The notes under the pieces were generated by a model. That model saw only the letters and a program-made list of their open reading frames with translations. It was not told the DNA's origin and ran no database searches. A program made the position numbers and the translations under genes. Shown here one piece after another: positions 37,205 through 45,855 of a stretch of DNA of 64,000 bases; within the stretch, counting starts at the first letter, position 1; every line of letters starts with the position of its first letter. Source of the DNA: Phenylobacterium sp. (GTDB lineage Bacteria > Pseudomonadota > Alphaproteobacteria > Caulobacterales > Caulobacteraceae); the NCBI RefSeq assembly GCF_025934275.1, contig NZ_JAICYI010000001.1, positions 62,001-126,000 of the forward strand, given 5' to 3'.

Positions 37205-37570
37205 ATGCTCAAGCAACGTCGGATGGTGGCTGAACAGATCGCCGGCGCCCTCTTCGAGGCCGAGGCGGCGATCGACGCCGCGCTCAGCAAGACCGCCCAT
37301 CTCACCGGGGTGATGCCGACGCTCCGCCAGCAGGCCGGCCTCTCGGCGCTGGTCGGCCAGGAGGCCGTGGAGCGCGCGGCTCAGGCGCTCGCCGCGCTCG
37401 CCGAGGCGCGCCGCGCCATCGTCGAAACCCACAAGGAGCTCAGCGCCGCCAAGGACCAGGTCGGTCTCGGCGCGGTGATGACCAGCACCGGCGGCGACAA
37501 GCCTCCGCAGTTCGCACAGCTGATCCGCGGCCGCCAGCTGCGGCCCATCGGCGACACCGAAGCCGCCTGA
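37205..37570 (+). CDS. Conserved hypothetical helical protein
   Basis: 121 aa, predicted mostly alpha-helical: AEQIAGALFEAEAAIDAALS, then EAVERAAQALAALAEARRAIVETHKELSAAKDQVGL. A C-terminal basic segment IRGRQLRPIG follows. Alternating Ala/Glu/Arg heptads suggest coiled coil and self-association. No signal peptide, no known domain. It is followed immediately by an intrinsic terminator. GCAGGAGACC precedes ATG 37205. Confidence 0.7.
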   Translation: MLKQRRMVAEQIAGALFEAEAAIDAALSKTAHLTGVMPTLRQQAGLSALVGQEAVERAAQALAALAEARRAIVETHKELSAAKDQVGLGAVMTSTGGDKPPQFAQLIRGRQLRPIGDTEAA

Positions 37571-37594
37571 CGCCGAACAGGAACGCAGTTCTCG

Positions 37595-37630
37595 AAGCGC
37601 CCCGGCTCATGCAAGCTGGGGCGCTTTTCA
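37595..37630 (+). terminator. Rho-independent terminator
   Basis: AAGCGCCCCGGCT (37595-37607) pairs with AGCTGGGGCGCTT (37614-37626), a 13-bp stem with one G-U pair and a 6-nt loop. TTTTCATTTC continues from the stem's last bases. It ends the transcript of the 121-aa gene. Confidence 0.8.
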
Positions 37631-37646
37631 TTTCGGGGCGCCCTGC

Positions 37647-38117
37647 TTGCATCCCTATCCCGCCATCCCCGCCTGGCTGGGCATCGCCGTCGGCTGGACG
37701 GTGGCGGCGTTCGCACTGTGGAAGGGCGGCCGGGCCGAGCGGCTGGTGGCCGCGGGCTTCCTGGTCGCCTGGCTGGCGAGCCCGATCCTGCGGCGCGGCG
37801 GCTGGGAGGGCCCGGCCTGGACGGGGCTAGCCGTCGACGGCCTGTTCCTCGCGCTGCTGCTCTGGGTGGCGCTGCGCAGCCGCCGATACTGGCCGCTGTT
37901 CGCCGCCGGCTTCGAGCTGCTCTCGGTGGCCACCCACCTCGCCCGGCTGATCGATCCCGGGGTCCGCGCCTGGGCCTACGCCACGGCCGATGCGATCTGG
38001 ACGTACCTGCTGCTGGCCGCGCTCAGCTTCGGAGTCTATCGGCGCTGGCGCGAGCCGGCTCAGCCGATCGCTGCGGCCGAGACGGCGACCGTCGAGCCCG
38101 GCGCGACCCGCCTGTAG
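37647..38117 (+). CDS. Membrane protein of unknown function
   Basis: 156 aa from TTG 37647. Four hydrophobic helices are visible: WLGIAVGWTVAAFALW, ERLVAAGFLVAWLAS, AVDGLFLALLLWVALRS and TYLLLAALSFGVYRRW. Many Trp residues and short loops. It begins just after the terminator of the preceding gene. The last 58 bp overlap the 3' end of the convergent comM/yifB remnant, and the TTG start is weakly supported. No family recognised. Confidence 0.55.
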   Translation: MHPYPAIPAWLGIAVGWTVAAFALWKGGRAERLVAAGFLVAWLASPILRRGGWEGPAWTGLAVDGLFLALLLWVALRSRRYWPLFAAGFELLSVATHLARLIDPGVRAWAYATADAIWTYLLLAALSFGVYRRWREPAQPIAAAETATVEPGATRL

Positions 38118-39606
38118 ATCAGCGCCTCGGCGACGTGCACGCGGCGGACGGCTTCCGAGCCCTCCAGGTCGGCGATGGTGCGCGCCAGCCGAAGCGTCCG
38201 CGTCCAGCCGCGGGCGGTGAGCCCGCCCGCCTCGGCCGCACGGCTCAACAGGGCGCGGGCCGGCGGATCGAGGGCGCAGATCGACTCCAGCCAGTCGCCT
38301 TCGGCCTGGGCGTTGAGGGCCGCGGCGCCGTCGCCCCCGGCCGCCGCACGGTCCGCCTGCCTGCGGCGCGCCTCGCCGACCCGTGCGGCGGCCTCTGCGG
38401 TGCCTTCCGCGGGCGGCGGCAGCGCCAGGTCCGCGGCGGTCACCGGCGGGACCTCCACCTGCAGGTCGATGCGGTCCATGAGCGGGCCGGAGACGCGGTG
38501 CTGGTAGTCGACTTGACAGCGCGGCGCGCGCCCGCAGGCGCCGCGCCCCGCCCCGCCCAGGCCGCAGCGGCAGGGGTTCATCGCCGCCACCAGTTGCACG
38601 CGGGCGGGATAGCGCACGTGGGCGTTGGCGCGGGCCACGACCACCTCGCCTGTCTCCAGCGGCTGTCTCAGCGAATCCAGCGCCTGGGCGAGAACTCCGG
38701 CAGCTCGTCGAGGAACAGGACCCCGTTGTGCGCCAGGCTCACCTCGCCGGGCTTGGCCTTGAGCCCGCCGCCGGTGAGCGCGGCCATGCTTGCCGAGTGG
38801 TGCGGCGCGCGGAACGGCCGGGCGCGGGTAAGCTGGCCCTTGGCGATCAGTCCGGCCACCGAGTGCACCATGGAGGTCGTGAGCAGCTCCTCCGGCGTGA
38901 GCGGCGGCAACAGGCCGGGCAGCCGCTGGGCCATCATCGACTTGCCCGATCCGGGCGGCCCCACGAACAGCAGGTTGTGGCCGCCGGCGGCTGCGATCTC
39001 CAGCGCACGCTTGGCGTTCTCCTGGCCCTTGACGTCGCGCAGGTCCGGCGCGCGCTCGGCGTCCAGCATCGGACCGGGCCTGGGCGCCGACAGCATCTGG
39101 GTCCCGCGGAAGTGGTTGACGAGGGCGATGAGGGACGGCGCGGCCAGGATCCGCGTCTCGCCGGCCCAGGCCGCCTCGGGTCCGCACGCCTCCGGGCAAA
39201 TCAGCCCGAGGTCCATGGCGCCGGCGGCCACCGCGGCCGGCAGGGCGCCGGCCACCGGGACGATCCGTCCGTCCAGCGACAGCTCGCCGATCGCCGACCA
39301 GCCCGAGAGCGCGTCCGGCGGGATCACGCCCATGGCGGCCATCACCGCGAGCGCGATCGGCAGGTCGTAGTGGCTGCCGACCTTAGGGAGGTCGGCCGGG
39401 GCGAGGTTGGCGATGATCCTGCGGCTCGGCATGGCAAGCCCCAGGCCCGTGAACGCCGCGCGCACCCGCTCGCGGCTCTCGGCCACCGCCTTGTCGCCCA
39501 GGCCGACGACGATGAACGCCACCTCGCCCGAGGTTAGCTGCACCTCCACGTCCACGCGCACGGCCTCGACGCCCTGGAACGCCAACGTCATCACGCGCGC
39601 GGACAT
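38060..39606 (-). pseudogene. comM: ComM/YifB Mg-chelatase-like AAA ATPase, frameshifted
   Basis: The whole gene would encode about 515 aa, the family norm. The N-terminal LonC-like domain ([19 protein letters not shown]) and Walker [19 protein letters not shown] are in one frame, which stops at 38668 after [12 protein letters not shown]. The continuation ([40 protein letters not shown]) is in the next frame to 38060. One base is missing at the GGG run 38686-38688 (plus strand), where CCCC is expected on the coding strand (SPQALDS). ComM is a branch-migration helicase for natural transformation. A sequencing error is possible; otherwise the gene is inactivated. Confidence 0.88.
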
Positions 39607-39640
39607 GGCCGACCCTCAACAGCTTGTGTGTCGCGGGAAG

Positions 39641-39649
39641 TTATCCACA
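39641..39649 (+). promoter_or_regulatory. Perfect DnaA box
   Basis: TTATCCACA matches the consensus DnaA 9-mer exactly. It lies 35 bp upstream of the comM start in the 135-bp gap before gshB, whose downstream part is unusually AT-rich for this DNA. A single box suggests transcriptional control or DnaA titration rather than an origin. Confidence 0.5.
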
Positions 39650-39741
39650 AGACCCGGGAACGGCCGAGGCCGAATAGGGAACTTAACCGGAACATTGCAT
39701 GAAGAATTAGCTTATCGCGGGTTGCATCGCAAGGCGCCGCT

Positions 39742-40689
39742 TCAAACCTGGGCGCGAACCGCCTCGATACGCTCCCACATGATCTCGGCGGCGTCGACGC
39801 CCGAGAACCGCTTCAGCGCCACCGCGCCGGTCGGCGAGGTGACATTGATCTCGGTGAGGTAGCCGCCGATCACGTCGATGCCGACGAACATCAGCCCACG
39901 CGCCTTCAGTTCCGGACCGATGCGGCCGCAGATCTCGCGGTCGCGGGCGGTGAGGTCGACCGGCTCGGGCCTGCCGCCGACCGCCATGTTGGAGCGGATC
40001 TGGCCCTTCTCCGGGATGCGGTTGATCGCGCCCACCGCTTCGCCGTCCACCAGGATGATCCGTTTGTCGCCCTGCGAGACCGCCGGCAGGAATTTCTGGA
40101 TGATCACCGGCTCCTCGGAGAGCTCGGCGTGCAGCTCCAGCAGGGCCGGCAGGTTCGGGTCGTCCGCGAGGTGGCGGGTGACGCCCGATCCGCCCTTGGC
40201 GTTGAGCGGCTTGACGACCACGTCGCCGTGCCGCGCGCGGAACTCATGAATGGCTTCACGGTCCCAGGTGATCAGGGTGGGCGGCTGCAGGTCGGGGAAC
40301 TTGGTGACGAACAGCTTCTCCGGTGCGTTCCTCACTTCCGCGGGATTGTTGACCACCAGGGTCCTGGGATGGATCGCCTCCAGGAAGAAGGTGGCGTCGA
40401 TGTAGCGCATGTCATAGGGCGGGTCCTGACGCATCAGGACCACGTCGAACTCGGCGAGCTCCACGCGCCGAAAGTCTCCGAGCCGGGCGTGGTCGCCTTT
40501 CACCCGCTGGACGGCGACGTCACGGCCGCGGGCGAGCACCTTGCCGTCCTCCATGCCGAGGCTTTCGGTCAGGTAGGCGAACAGCGAATGCCCGCGCGCC
40601 TGCGCCTGCTCCATCATCAGGAAGGTGGTGTCGCCCTCGATGTTGATCCCCTCGATGGGATCCATCTGCACGGCGACCTTCAGCGGCAT
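39742..40689 (-). CDS. gshB: Glutathione synthetase
   Basis: 315 aa ATP-grasp enzyme joining gamma-Glu-Cys and Gly. Conserved segments are [19 protein letters not shown] at the N-terminus, [40 protein letters not shown] (glycine-rich loop), [20 protein letters not shown] and INVTSPTG. Last gene of the rsmI-yraN-SirB1-like-gshB run, 54 bp after the SirB1-like gene. Normal length and motifs. Confidence 0.96.
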   Translation of the reverse strand: MPLKVAVQMDPIEGINIEGDTTFLMMEQAQARGHSLFAYLTESLGMEDGKVLARGRDVAVQRVKGDHARLGDFRRVELAEFDVVLMRQDPPYDMRYIDATFFLEAIHPRTLVVNNPAEVRNAPEKLFVTKFPDLQPPTLITWDREAIHEFRARHGDVVVKPLNAKGGSGVTRHLADDPNLPALLELHAELSEEPVIIQKFLPAVSQGDKRIILVDGEAVGAINRIPEKGQIRSNMAVGGRPEPVDLTARDREICGRIGPELKARGLMFVGIDVIGGYLTEINVTSPTGAVALKRFSGVDAAEIMWERIEAVRAQV

Positions 40690-40743
40690 GCGCCCTCTCC
40701 CCGATCTGACGAGGAGGGACTTAAGCCCTGGGGCGCGGTTCGG

Positions 40744-41559
40744 CTAGTTCAGCCTGAGCCGGACCCGCTCGCGCTGGGCGCGCGCCGCGAGCGCCGCCCC
40801 GCCGTCCAGCGCCGTGGCGCGGGCCAGGGCCTCCAGCGCCCCGGCCAGCGCGCCCTGGCCCTCGCGGGCGGCGGCGACGTCCAGCCAGGGCCGGTGGTCG
40901 GCGGGATCGAGCAGCGCGCGCCGGAGCGCCGCCCGCTCGGCGCGCGGATAGTCGTGCACGGCGCTGGCGCGCGCGAAGATGGTGTTCTGCAGCCGGATCA
41001 GGACCGCGCGGTCGGAGACCGGCGCCATCAGCCGGTCCAGCCGGTCGGCGACGTTGGGGGTGAGGCCGGCGTGCAGCGCCCGCCTGGTGAGCTCCGAGGG
41101 CAGCACGACGCGGCCTTCCGAGAACGGATCCAGCGCCAGCGGCCCTTCCTCGGTCTCGATTCGCAGCAGGAAATGGCCCGGGAAGTCGACGCCCTGGACA
41201 TGCAGCCCGCACTCGCGCGCGACGTGCAGGTAGTAGACGCCGAGGGCCACGGGCAGGCCCTTGCGCCGCTCGGCGACGGACAGGATGTCGGCGTTGCCGG
41301 GATCCTCATGGGTGAACAGGTCGCCGCAGAGCCGCAGGTCGCCGGCCATGGCCTCGGCCAGCGCCTCCTCGGGGCTCTCTCGCTGCAGCCTGGCCTTCAG
41401 CCGCTCGACGCCCGCCCGGCCGAGCTCATGACCGACCTGCGGGTCGCGGGCGGGGTCCTCGTGGATGGCGCAGGCGACCGCCGCTTCGAGGAGCGGAAAG
41501 GCGCCGTCCCCGACGCCGCCGGCCTCGAGCAGGAAATCCTCGGCGTCTTCGCGTGTCAT
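40744..41559 (-). CDS. SirB1/transglutaminase-like family protein
   Basis: 271 aa. The central block RKGLPVALGVYYLHVARECGLHVQGVDFPGHFLLRI is the SirB1 family core (Gly-Leu-Pro and VDFPGHFLL), a transglutaminase-like fold whose active Cys is here Glu-Cys-Gly. A tetratricopeptide-type helical tail (NTIFARASAVHDYPRAERALRR-like) ends the protein. The exact role is unknown. It follows yraN by 18 bp and precedes gshB. Confidence 0.85.
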   Translation of the reverse strand: MTREDAEDFLLEAGGVGDGAFPLLEAAVACAIHEDPARDPQVGHELGRAGVERLKARLQRESPEEALAEAMAGDLRLCGDLFTHEDPGNADILSVAERRKGLPVALGVYYLHVARECGLHVQGVDFPGHFLLRIETEEGPLALDPFSEGRVVLPSELTRRALHAGLTPNVADRLDRLMAPVSDRAVLIRLQNTIFARASAVHDYPRAERAALRRALLDPADHRPWLDVAAAREGQGALAGALEALARATALDGGAALAARAQRERVRLRLN

Positions 41560-41577
41560 TGCGTCCCGCAGGCGCCG

Positions 41578-41961
41578 TCAGGCCCCCTTCCAAGCGTCCG
41601 GAATATGCACAGGAAGCCGGCCCGGCGCGAGGGCCATGAGGTCGAGGCGAACCGACGCACCCGCCAGCGCCGGCCGCCGCGCAGCCAGGCTTGCGCCGGC
41701 CCGCCGCAGCCTGGCGCGCTGGTCGGGCGTCACCGCCTCCATGGCCGCCGCCAGGGTGGTGCGGCGCTTGACCTCCACCACCGCCAGCGTGCGGCCGCGC
41801 AGCGCCAGGACATCGATCTCCGCCTGCGGCGTCTGCAGCCGGAACCCCAGGATCCGGTAGCCCCTGGCGAGCAGCCACAGGGCCGCGAGCAGCTCACCCC
41901 GGCGCCCCGCCAGGCGGCCGGCGAACCCGCGGGCGGCGCGGGCTTCCCGGCGCGCGTTCAC
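41578..41961 (-). CDS. yraN: YraN family (UPF0102) nuclease-like protein
   Basis: 127 aa. GRRGELLAALWLLARGYRILGFRLQT leads to EIDVLALRGRTLAVVEVKRR, the PD-(D/E)xK-like active-site pattern (E-I-D ... V-E-V-K) of YraN. The GTG start overlaps the rsmI stop (GTGA), giving tight coupling, and rsmI-yraN proximity is also seen in E. coli. Function unknown; a Holliday-junction-type nuclease role is suggested for the fold only. Confidence 0.9.
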   Translation of the reverse strand: MNARREARAARGFAGRLAGRRGELLAALWLLARGYRILGFRLQTPQAEIDVLALRGRTLAVVEVKRRTTLAAAMEAVTPDQRARLRRAGASLAARRPALAGASVRLDLMALAPGRLPVHIPDAWKGA

Positions 41962-42821
41962 CGCTTCAGCGCCAGCGCGCGTCGGTAGAGATCGCGGCGC
42001 GGCAGGCCCAGCGCCTTGGCCACCTCGGCCGCCGCCTCGGCAGGCTTCAGCCGCGTCAGCGCCTCGGCGAGCGCCGCTTCGGCGTCGGCCGCACTGGCCG
42101 CTTCCTCGCGGCCGGGGCCGACCAGCACCACGATCTCGCCCTTCGGCGATTCGAACTGCGGGTCGGCGGCGAGCGCCGAAAGCGACCCGCGGATGATCGT
42201 CTCGTGCAGCTTGGTGAGCTCGCGGCAGACCACCGCCTCGCGCCCTCCAAACACCTGGGCCATGTCGGCGAGGCTGGCCGCCAGCCGCGAGCCGCCCTCG
42301 AAGAACACGAGCGTGGCGCGGATCCCGGCGAGCTCCTCGAAGGCCCGCCGCCGCGCCGCGCCCTTCGGCGGCGGGAAGCCCGCGAACAACACTCGATCGG
42401 TGGGCAGCCCGGCCGCGGCGAGACCGGCGGTGAGCGCCGAGGCGCCGGGGATCGGGACCACCGCATGGCCGGCCTGGGCGGCTTCGCGCACCAGCCGGTA
42501 GCCGGGATCGGAGACCAGCGGCGTGCCGGCGTCGGAGACCAGCGCCACGCGGGCGCCCTCCGCCAGCGCCGCCAGCGCCTTGGGGCGGGTGCGCTCGGCG
42601 GCGTGCTCATCGTAGCGCTCGAGCCTGGCCGACAGGCGGAAGGCGTTGAGCAGCTTGGCCGTCACCCGCGTGTCCTCGGCCAGGACGAGGTCGCTGGCGG
42701 CCAGCACGTCGAGCGCGCGCAGGGTGATGTCGCGCAGGTTGCCGATCGGCGTGGCGACCACATAGAGGCCCGGCGCGAGCGGCGCATCGTTCAACGCGGG
42801 CGGAGGCAGGACGCGAGGCAT
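41958..42821 (-). CDS. rsmI: 16S rRNA 2'-O-ribose C1402 methyltransferase
   Basis: 287 aa. Tetrapyrrole-methylase fold with LYVVATPIGNLRDITLRALDVL, AEDTRVTAKLL, ALVSDAGTPLVSDPGYRLV, PIPGASALTAGLAAAGLPTD and CRELTKLHET. These are all RsmI signatures. It 2'-O-methylates C1402 of 16S rRNA. ATG 42821 begins MPRVLPPPALNDAPL. First gene of the run to gshB and divergent from the Tat-signal SDR. Confidence 0.96.
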   Translation of the reverse strand: MPRVLPPPALNDAPLAPGLYVVATPIGNLRDITLRALDVLAASDLVLAEDTRVTAKLLNAFRLSARLERYDEHAAERTRPKALAALAEGARVALVSDAGTPLVSDPGYRLVREAAQAGHAVVPIPGASALTAGLAAAGLPTDRVLFAGFPPPKGAARRRAFEELAGIRATLVFFEGGSRLAASLADMAQVFGGREAVVCRELTKLHETIIRGSLSALAADPQFESPKGEIVVLVGPGREEAASAADAEAALAEALTRLKPAEAAAEVAKALGLPRRDLYRRALALKR

Positions 42822-42935
42822 GCTGCGAGGCTTCGCTGCTCCGCCCCGGCCTGGCAAGCCGCGCATGACGGTTTCGTAAGGCCCCAGTCCCCGCGAAAGC
42901 CGATAGGGTCTCGCCTTGGGGAGGAGTTCTCCGAC

Positions 42936-44063
42936 ATGAGCATCACACGACGCGGTGCGCTCGCCGCTTCGGCGTTTGCCGCCTCGGTCCTGGCCGGACC
43001 CGCCGGGGGCGCGATCCCAAAGGCTTCGAAACCCATGCGGCTCTTGATCCTCGGCGGCACCGGCTTCATCGGCCCGCACCAGGTGCGCTATGCGCTGGCG
43101 CGCGGCCACAAGGTCACCATCTTCAACCGCGGCCGGCAGAAGGAGACCTGGCCGGGGCCGGTCGAGGAGCTGCTCGGCGACCGCAACACCGGCGACCTGA
43201 GGGCGTTGGAGGGGCGCGACTGGGACGCCTGCATCGACAACCCGACCACCGTACCTGTGTGGGTCCGCGACGCCGGCCGGGTTCTGAAGGGCCATGTGGG
43301 CCACTACAGCTTCATCTCGACCATCTCGGTCTATGCCGACAACGCGACGCCGGGCGCCGACGAGACCGCGCCGCTCGCGCAGTACAAGGGCGCGGATCCC
43401 TACGCGGAGACGACCACCAACGTCAGCAAGGACCTCCGGCTCTATGGCCCGCTGAAGGCCCTCAGCGAGCAGGAGGCAGTGCGCCAGTTCGGGGCCGACA
43501 AGGTCGCGGTCATCCGCCCCGGCCTGATCTGCGGCCCCGGCGACGAGACCGACCGGTTCACCTACTGGCCGGTCCGGCTGGCGCGCGGCGGCGAGGTGCT
43601 GGCGCCGGGCGACGGGACCGACCCGGTGCAGTTCATCGATGCGCGCGACCTGGCCGAGTGGAGCGTCCAGGTCGCCGAGCGGCGGGCGACCGGCGTGTTC
43701 AACGCCACGGGTCCTGCCAAGCCCATGATCATGCGCGCGTTCCTCGAAGGTGTCGCGGCGGGCGTGGGCGCCAAGCCGGTCTACCGCTGGGCGCCCAGCA
43801 GCTTCCTCGCCGCCAACAAGGTAGGCGCCTGGATCGACATGCCTGTCTGGGTGCCGCAGAGCGCGGAGCCCGGTTTCCATCGCCGCTCCGTCGCCCGCGC
43901 CCGCGAGGCCGGCCTGACCTATCGGCCGGTGAGCGTCACCGCCGCCGACGCCCTTACCTGGTTCCGGACGCTGCCGGCCGAGCGCCAGGCGAAGATGCGC
44001 GCCGGCCTCACGCCGGAGCGCGAGGCGGGCCTGTTGGCCAAGCTGAAGTCCGGCGCCGCCTAG
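42936..44063 (+). CDS. Tat-exported NAD-dependent epimerase/dehydratase
   Basis: 375 aa. The N-terminus SITRRGALAASAFAASVLAG has twin Arg followed by a hydrophobic core, a Tat signal. The mature part is an extended SDR: LILGGTGFIGP (cofactor loop), HYSFISTISVYA with Ser, and YGPLK (YxxxK). IRPGLICGPGDETDRFTYW follows. Export through Tat implies folding with its nucleotide cofactor before crossing. GGGGAGGAG precedes ATG 42936. Substrate unknown, possibly a sugar or a small ketone in the periplasm. Confidence 0.85.
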   Translation: MSITRRGALAASAFAASVLAGPAGGAIPKASKPMRLLILGGTGFIGPHQVRYALARGHKVTIFNRGRQKETWPGPVEELLGDRNTGDLRALEGRDWDACIDNPTTVPVWVRDAGRVLKGHVGHYSFISTISVYADNATPGADETAPLAQYKGADPYAETTTNVSKDLRLYGPLKALSEQEAVRQFGADKVAVIRPGLICGPGDETDRFTYWPVRLARGGEVLAPGDGTDPVQFIDARDLAEWSVQVAERRATGVFNATGPAKPMIMRAFLEGVAAGVGAKPVYRWAPSSFLAANKVGAWIDMPVWVPQSAEPGFHRRSVARAREAGLTYRPVSVTAADALTWFRTLPAERQAKMRAGLTPEREAGLLAKLKSGAA

Positions 44064-44107
44064 TGAGCAACACCCGGCCGCGCTAGGCTCAACGTCCTGG
44101 GGGCGCG

Positions 44108-45388
44108 ATGCGGGTCGTCATCATCGGAGCCTATGGACTGCTCGGCGGCTATGTGACCGCGCGGCTCTTGCGGGACGGACGCGAGGTCATGGGCATCGGC
44201 CGGGACGTCGCGGCCGCGGTGCGCCGCTTCCCGTCGGCGGAGTGGGTGAAGGCCGACCTCCGCCGGATGGCTGCAGCCGACTGGCGGCCATTGCTCGCCG
44301 GCGCCGATGCCGTCGTCAATTGCGCCGGCGCCCTGCAGGACAGCCCGCGCGACGATCTGGACGCCACCCATCGTCGGACCGTCTCCGATCTGGCGCAGGC
44401 CTGCGCCGAAGCCGGCGTCGCCCGGTTCGTCCAGATCTCTGCGCTCGGCGTCGAGGAGGCTCCGGGGCGCTTCGCGGAGACCAAGCGCGCCGCCGACGCG
44501 GCGTTGAGCGCAAGCCCGCTCGACTGGGTCATCCTCCGCCCGGGGCTGGTGATCGCCCCGGCCGCCTATGGCGGCAGCGCCCTCCTGCGCGGACTGGCGG
44601 GCTTCCCGGGTGCGATTCCGGCGCTCTGGCCGGACGCCATCGTCCAGACGGTCGCGGTGGAAGACGTCGCCGAAGCCGTCGCCTGGGCGCTGGCCGCCCC
44701 CGCGCCGTTGCGACGCCGGTTCGACCTGGCGAGCCCCGAGACCACCCGGCTCGGCGACCTCCTGCGCAGGCTGCGGGCGTGGCAGGGCTTCCCACCCGCT
44801 CCGGTGCTCGCCGCGCCGGTCTGGCTGGGCCGCCTCGCCGCCCGCGCGGCGGACGGCCTGGCGTGGCTCGGTTGGCGCAGTCCCATGCGCACCACGGCGC
44901 TGCGGCAGCTCGCCCTCGGTGTGCGGGCGGACGCCTCCCAGCTCCCGCCGATCCGCATCCGTTCGCTCGCGGAGGTCCTCCAGGCGTGTCCCTCCGGCGC
45001 CCAGGAGCGGTGGTTCGCGCGGCTCTACTTCGCCAAGCCTCTGATCCTCGCGACGCTCGCCCTCTTCTGGGCGGTTTCGGGCGTGCTGGCGCTGGCGCGA
45101 ACGGACACCTCTGCCGCAGTCCTTGTCCAGGGCGGGCTCGACCCGATCGCGGCGCGCGCGCTGGTGATCGGCGGGGCGGTGAGCGACGTCGGCCTGGCCG
45201 TCCTCGTCGCCGCGAGGCCGACCGCGTCGCTGGCGCTGAAGGGGATGGTGCTTCTCACCCTTGGCTATCTGGCCGGCAGCCTCGTCTGGGCGCCGGGCCT
45301 GTGGCTGGACCCGCTTGGGCCGCTGGTGAAAGCCGTTCCCGCCGCCGTCCTGGCCATGGCGGCGCTCGCCATGATGGACGAACGATGA
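44108..45388 (+). CDS. Fusion of NAD(P)-binding SDR domain and DoxX-like membrane domain
   Basis: 426 aa. Residues 1-280 are an atypical SDR (VVIIGAYGLLGGYVTARLL; VNCAGALQD; FVQISALGV; RPGLVIAP). The C-terminal 140 residues carry four hydrophobic helices with LYFAKPLILATLALFWAVSGVLAL, which matches DoxX-like membrane proteins. It overlaps the DUF2269 gene by ATGA, so the two form an operon. A membrane-tethered oxidoreductase is implied; the reaction is not known. Confidence 0.85.
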   Translation: MRVVIIGAYGLLGGYVTARLLRDGREVMGIGRDVAAAVRRFPSAEWVKADLRRMAAADWRPLLAGADAVVNCAGALQDSPRDDLDATHRRTVSDLAQACAEAGVARFVQISALGVEEAPGRFAETKRAADAALSASPLDWVILRPGLVIAPAAYGGSALLRGLAGFPGAIPALWPDAIVQTVAVEDVAEAVAWALAAPAPLRRRFDLASPETTRLGDLLRRLRAWQGFPPAPVLAAPVWLGRLAARAADGLAWLGWRSPMRTTALRQLALGVRADASQLPPIRIRSLAEVLQACPSGAQERWFARLYFAKPLILATLALFWAVSGVLALARTDTSAAVLVQGGLDPIAARALVIGGAVSDVGLAVLVAARPTASLALKGMVLLTLGYLAGSLVWAPGLWLDPLGPLVKAVPAAVLAMAALAMMDER

Positions 45389-45855
45389 GCCTCTATCTCG
45401 CGCTCAAGGCGCTGCACATCGTGGGCGCGACGGTGCTCCTCGGCACGGGCGCCGGCATCGCCTTCTTCATGCTGATGGCCCATCGCACCGCCGACGCGCG
45501 GCTCATCGCCCACACCGCCGGCGCGGTCGTCGTCGCCGACGCGCTGTTCACCGCCACGGCCGTGGTGCTGCAGCCGATGAGCGGCGCCGCGCTCGCCGCG
45601 ATGGCCGGCTATCCGCTGCTCCACGGCTGGGTGGCGCTCAGCCTGGCGCTCTACGTATTGGTCGGGGTCTTCTGGCTGCCGGTGGTCTGGATGCAGCTTC
45701 GGATGCGCGATCTCGCCCGCGCGGCCGCGGCGCAGAGCGCGGCCCTGCCGGCCGCCTATCATCGGCTGTGGCGTCTCTGGTTCGCCTGCGGGATCCCGGC
45801 ATTCACGGGCGTGCTGGCGATCATCTGGCTGATGACCGCCAAGCCTTCCCTCTAG
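45385..45855 (+). CDS. DUF2269 family membrane protein
   Basis: 156 aa, four membrane helices. LYLALKALHIVGATVLLGTGAGIAFFM carries the conserved KxLHIxG of DUF2269. PLLHGWVALSLALYVLVGVFWLPVVWMQ and the C-terminal CGIPAFTGVLAIIWLMTAKP complete the fold. Coupled to the SDR-DoxX fusion by ATGA. Function unknown. It converges on hemW with a shared CTAG. Confidence 0.88.
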   Translation: MSLYLALKALHIVGATVLLGTGAGIAFFMLMAHRTADARLIAHTAGAVVVADALFTATAVVLQPMSGAALAAMAGYPLLHGWVALSLALYVLVGVFWLPVVWMQLRMRDLARAAAAQSAALPAAYHRLWRLWFACGIPAFTGVLAIIWLMTAKPSL

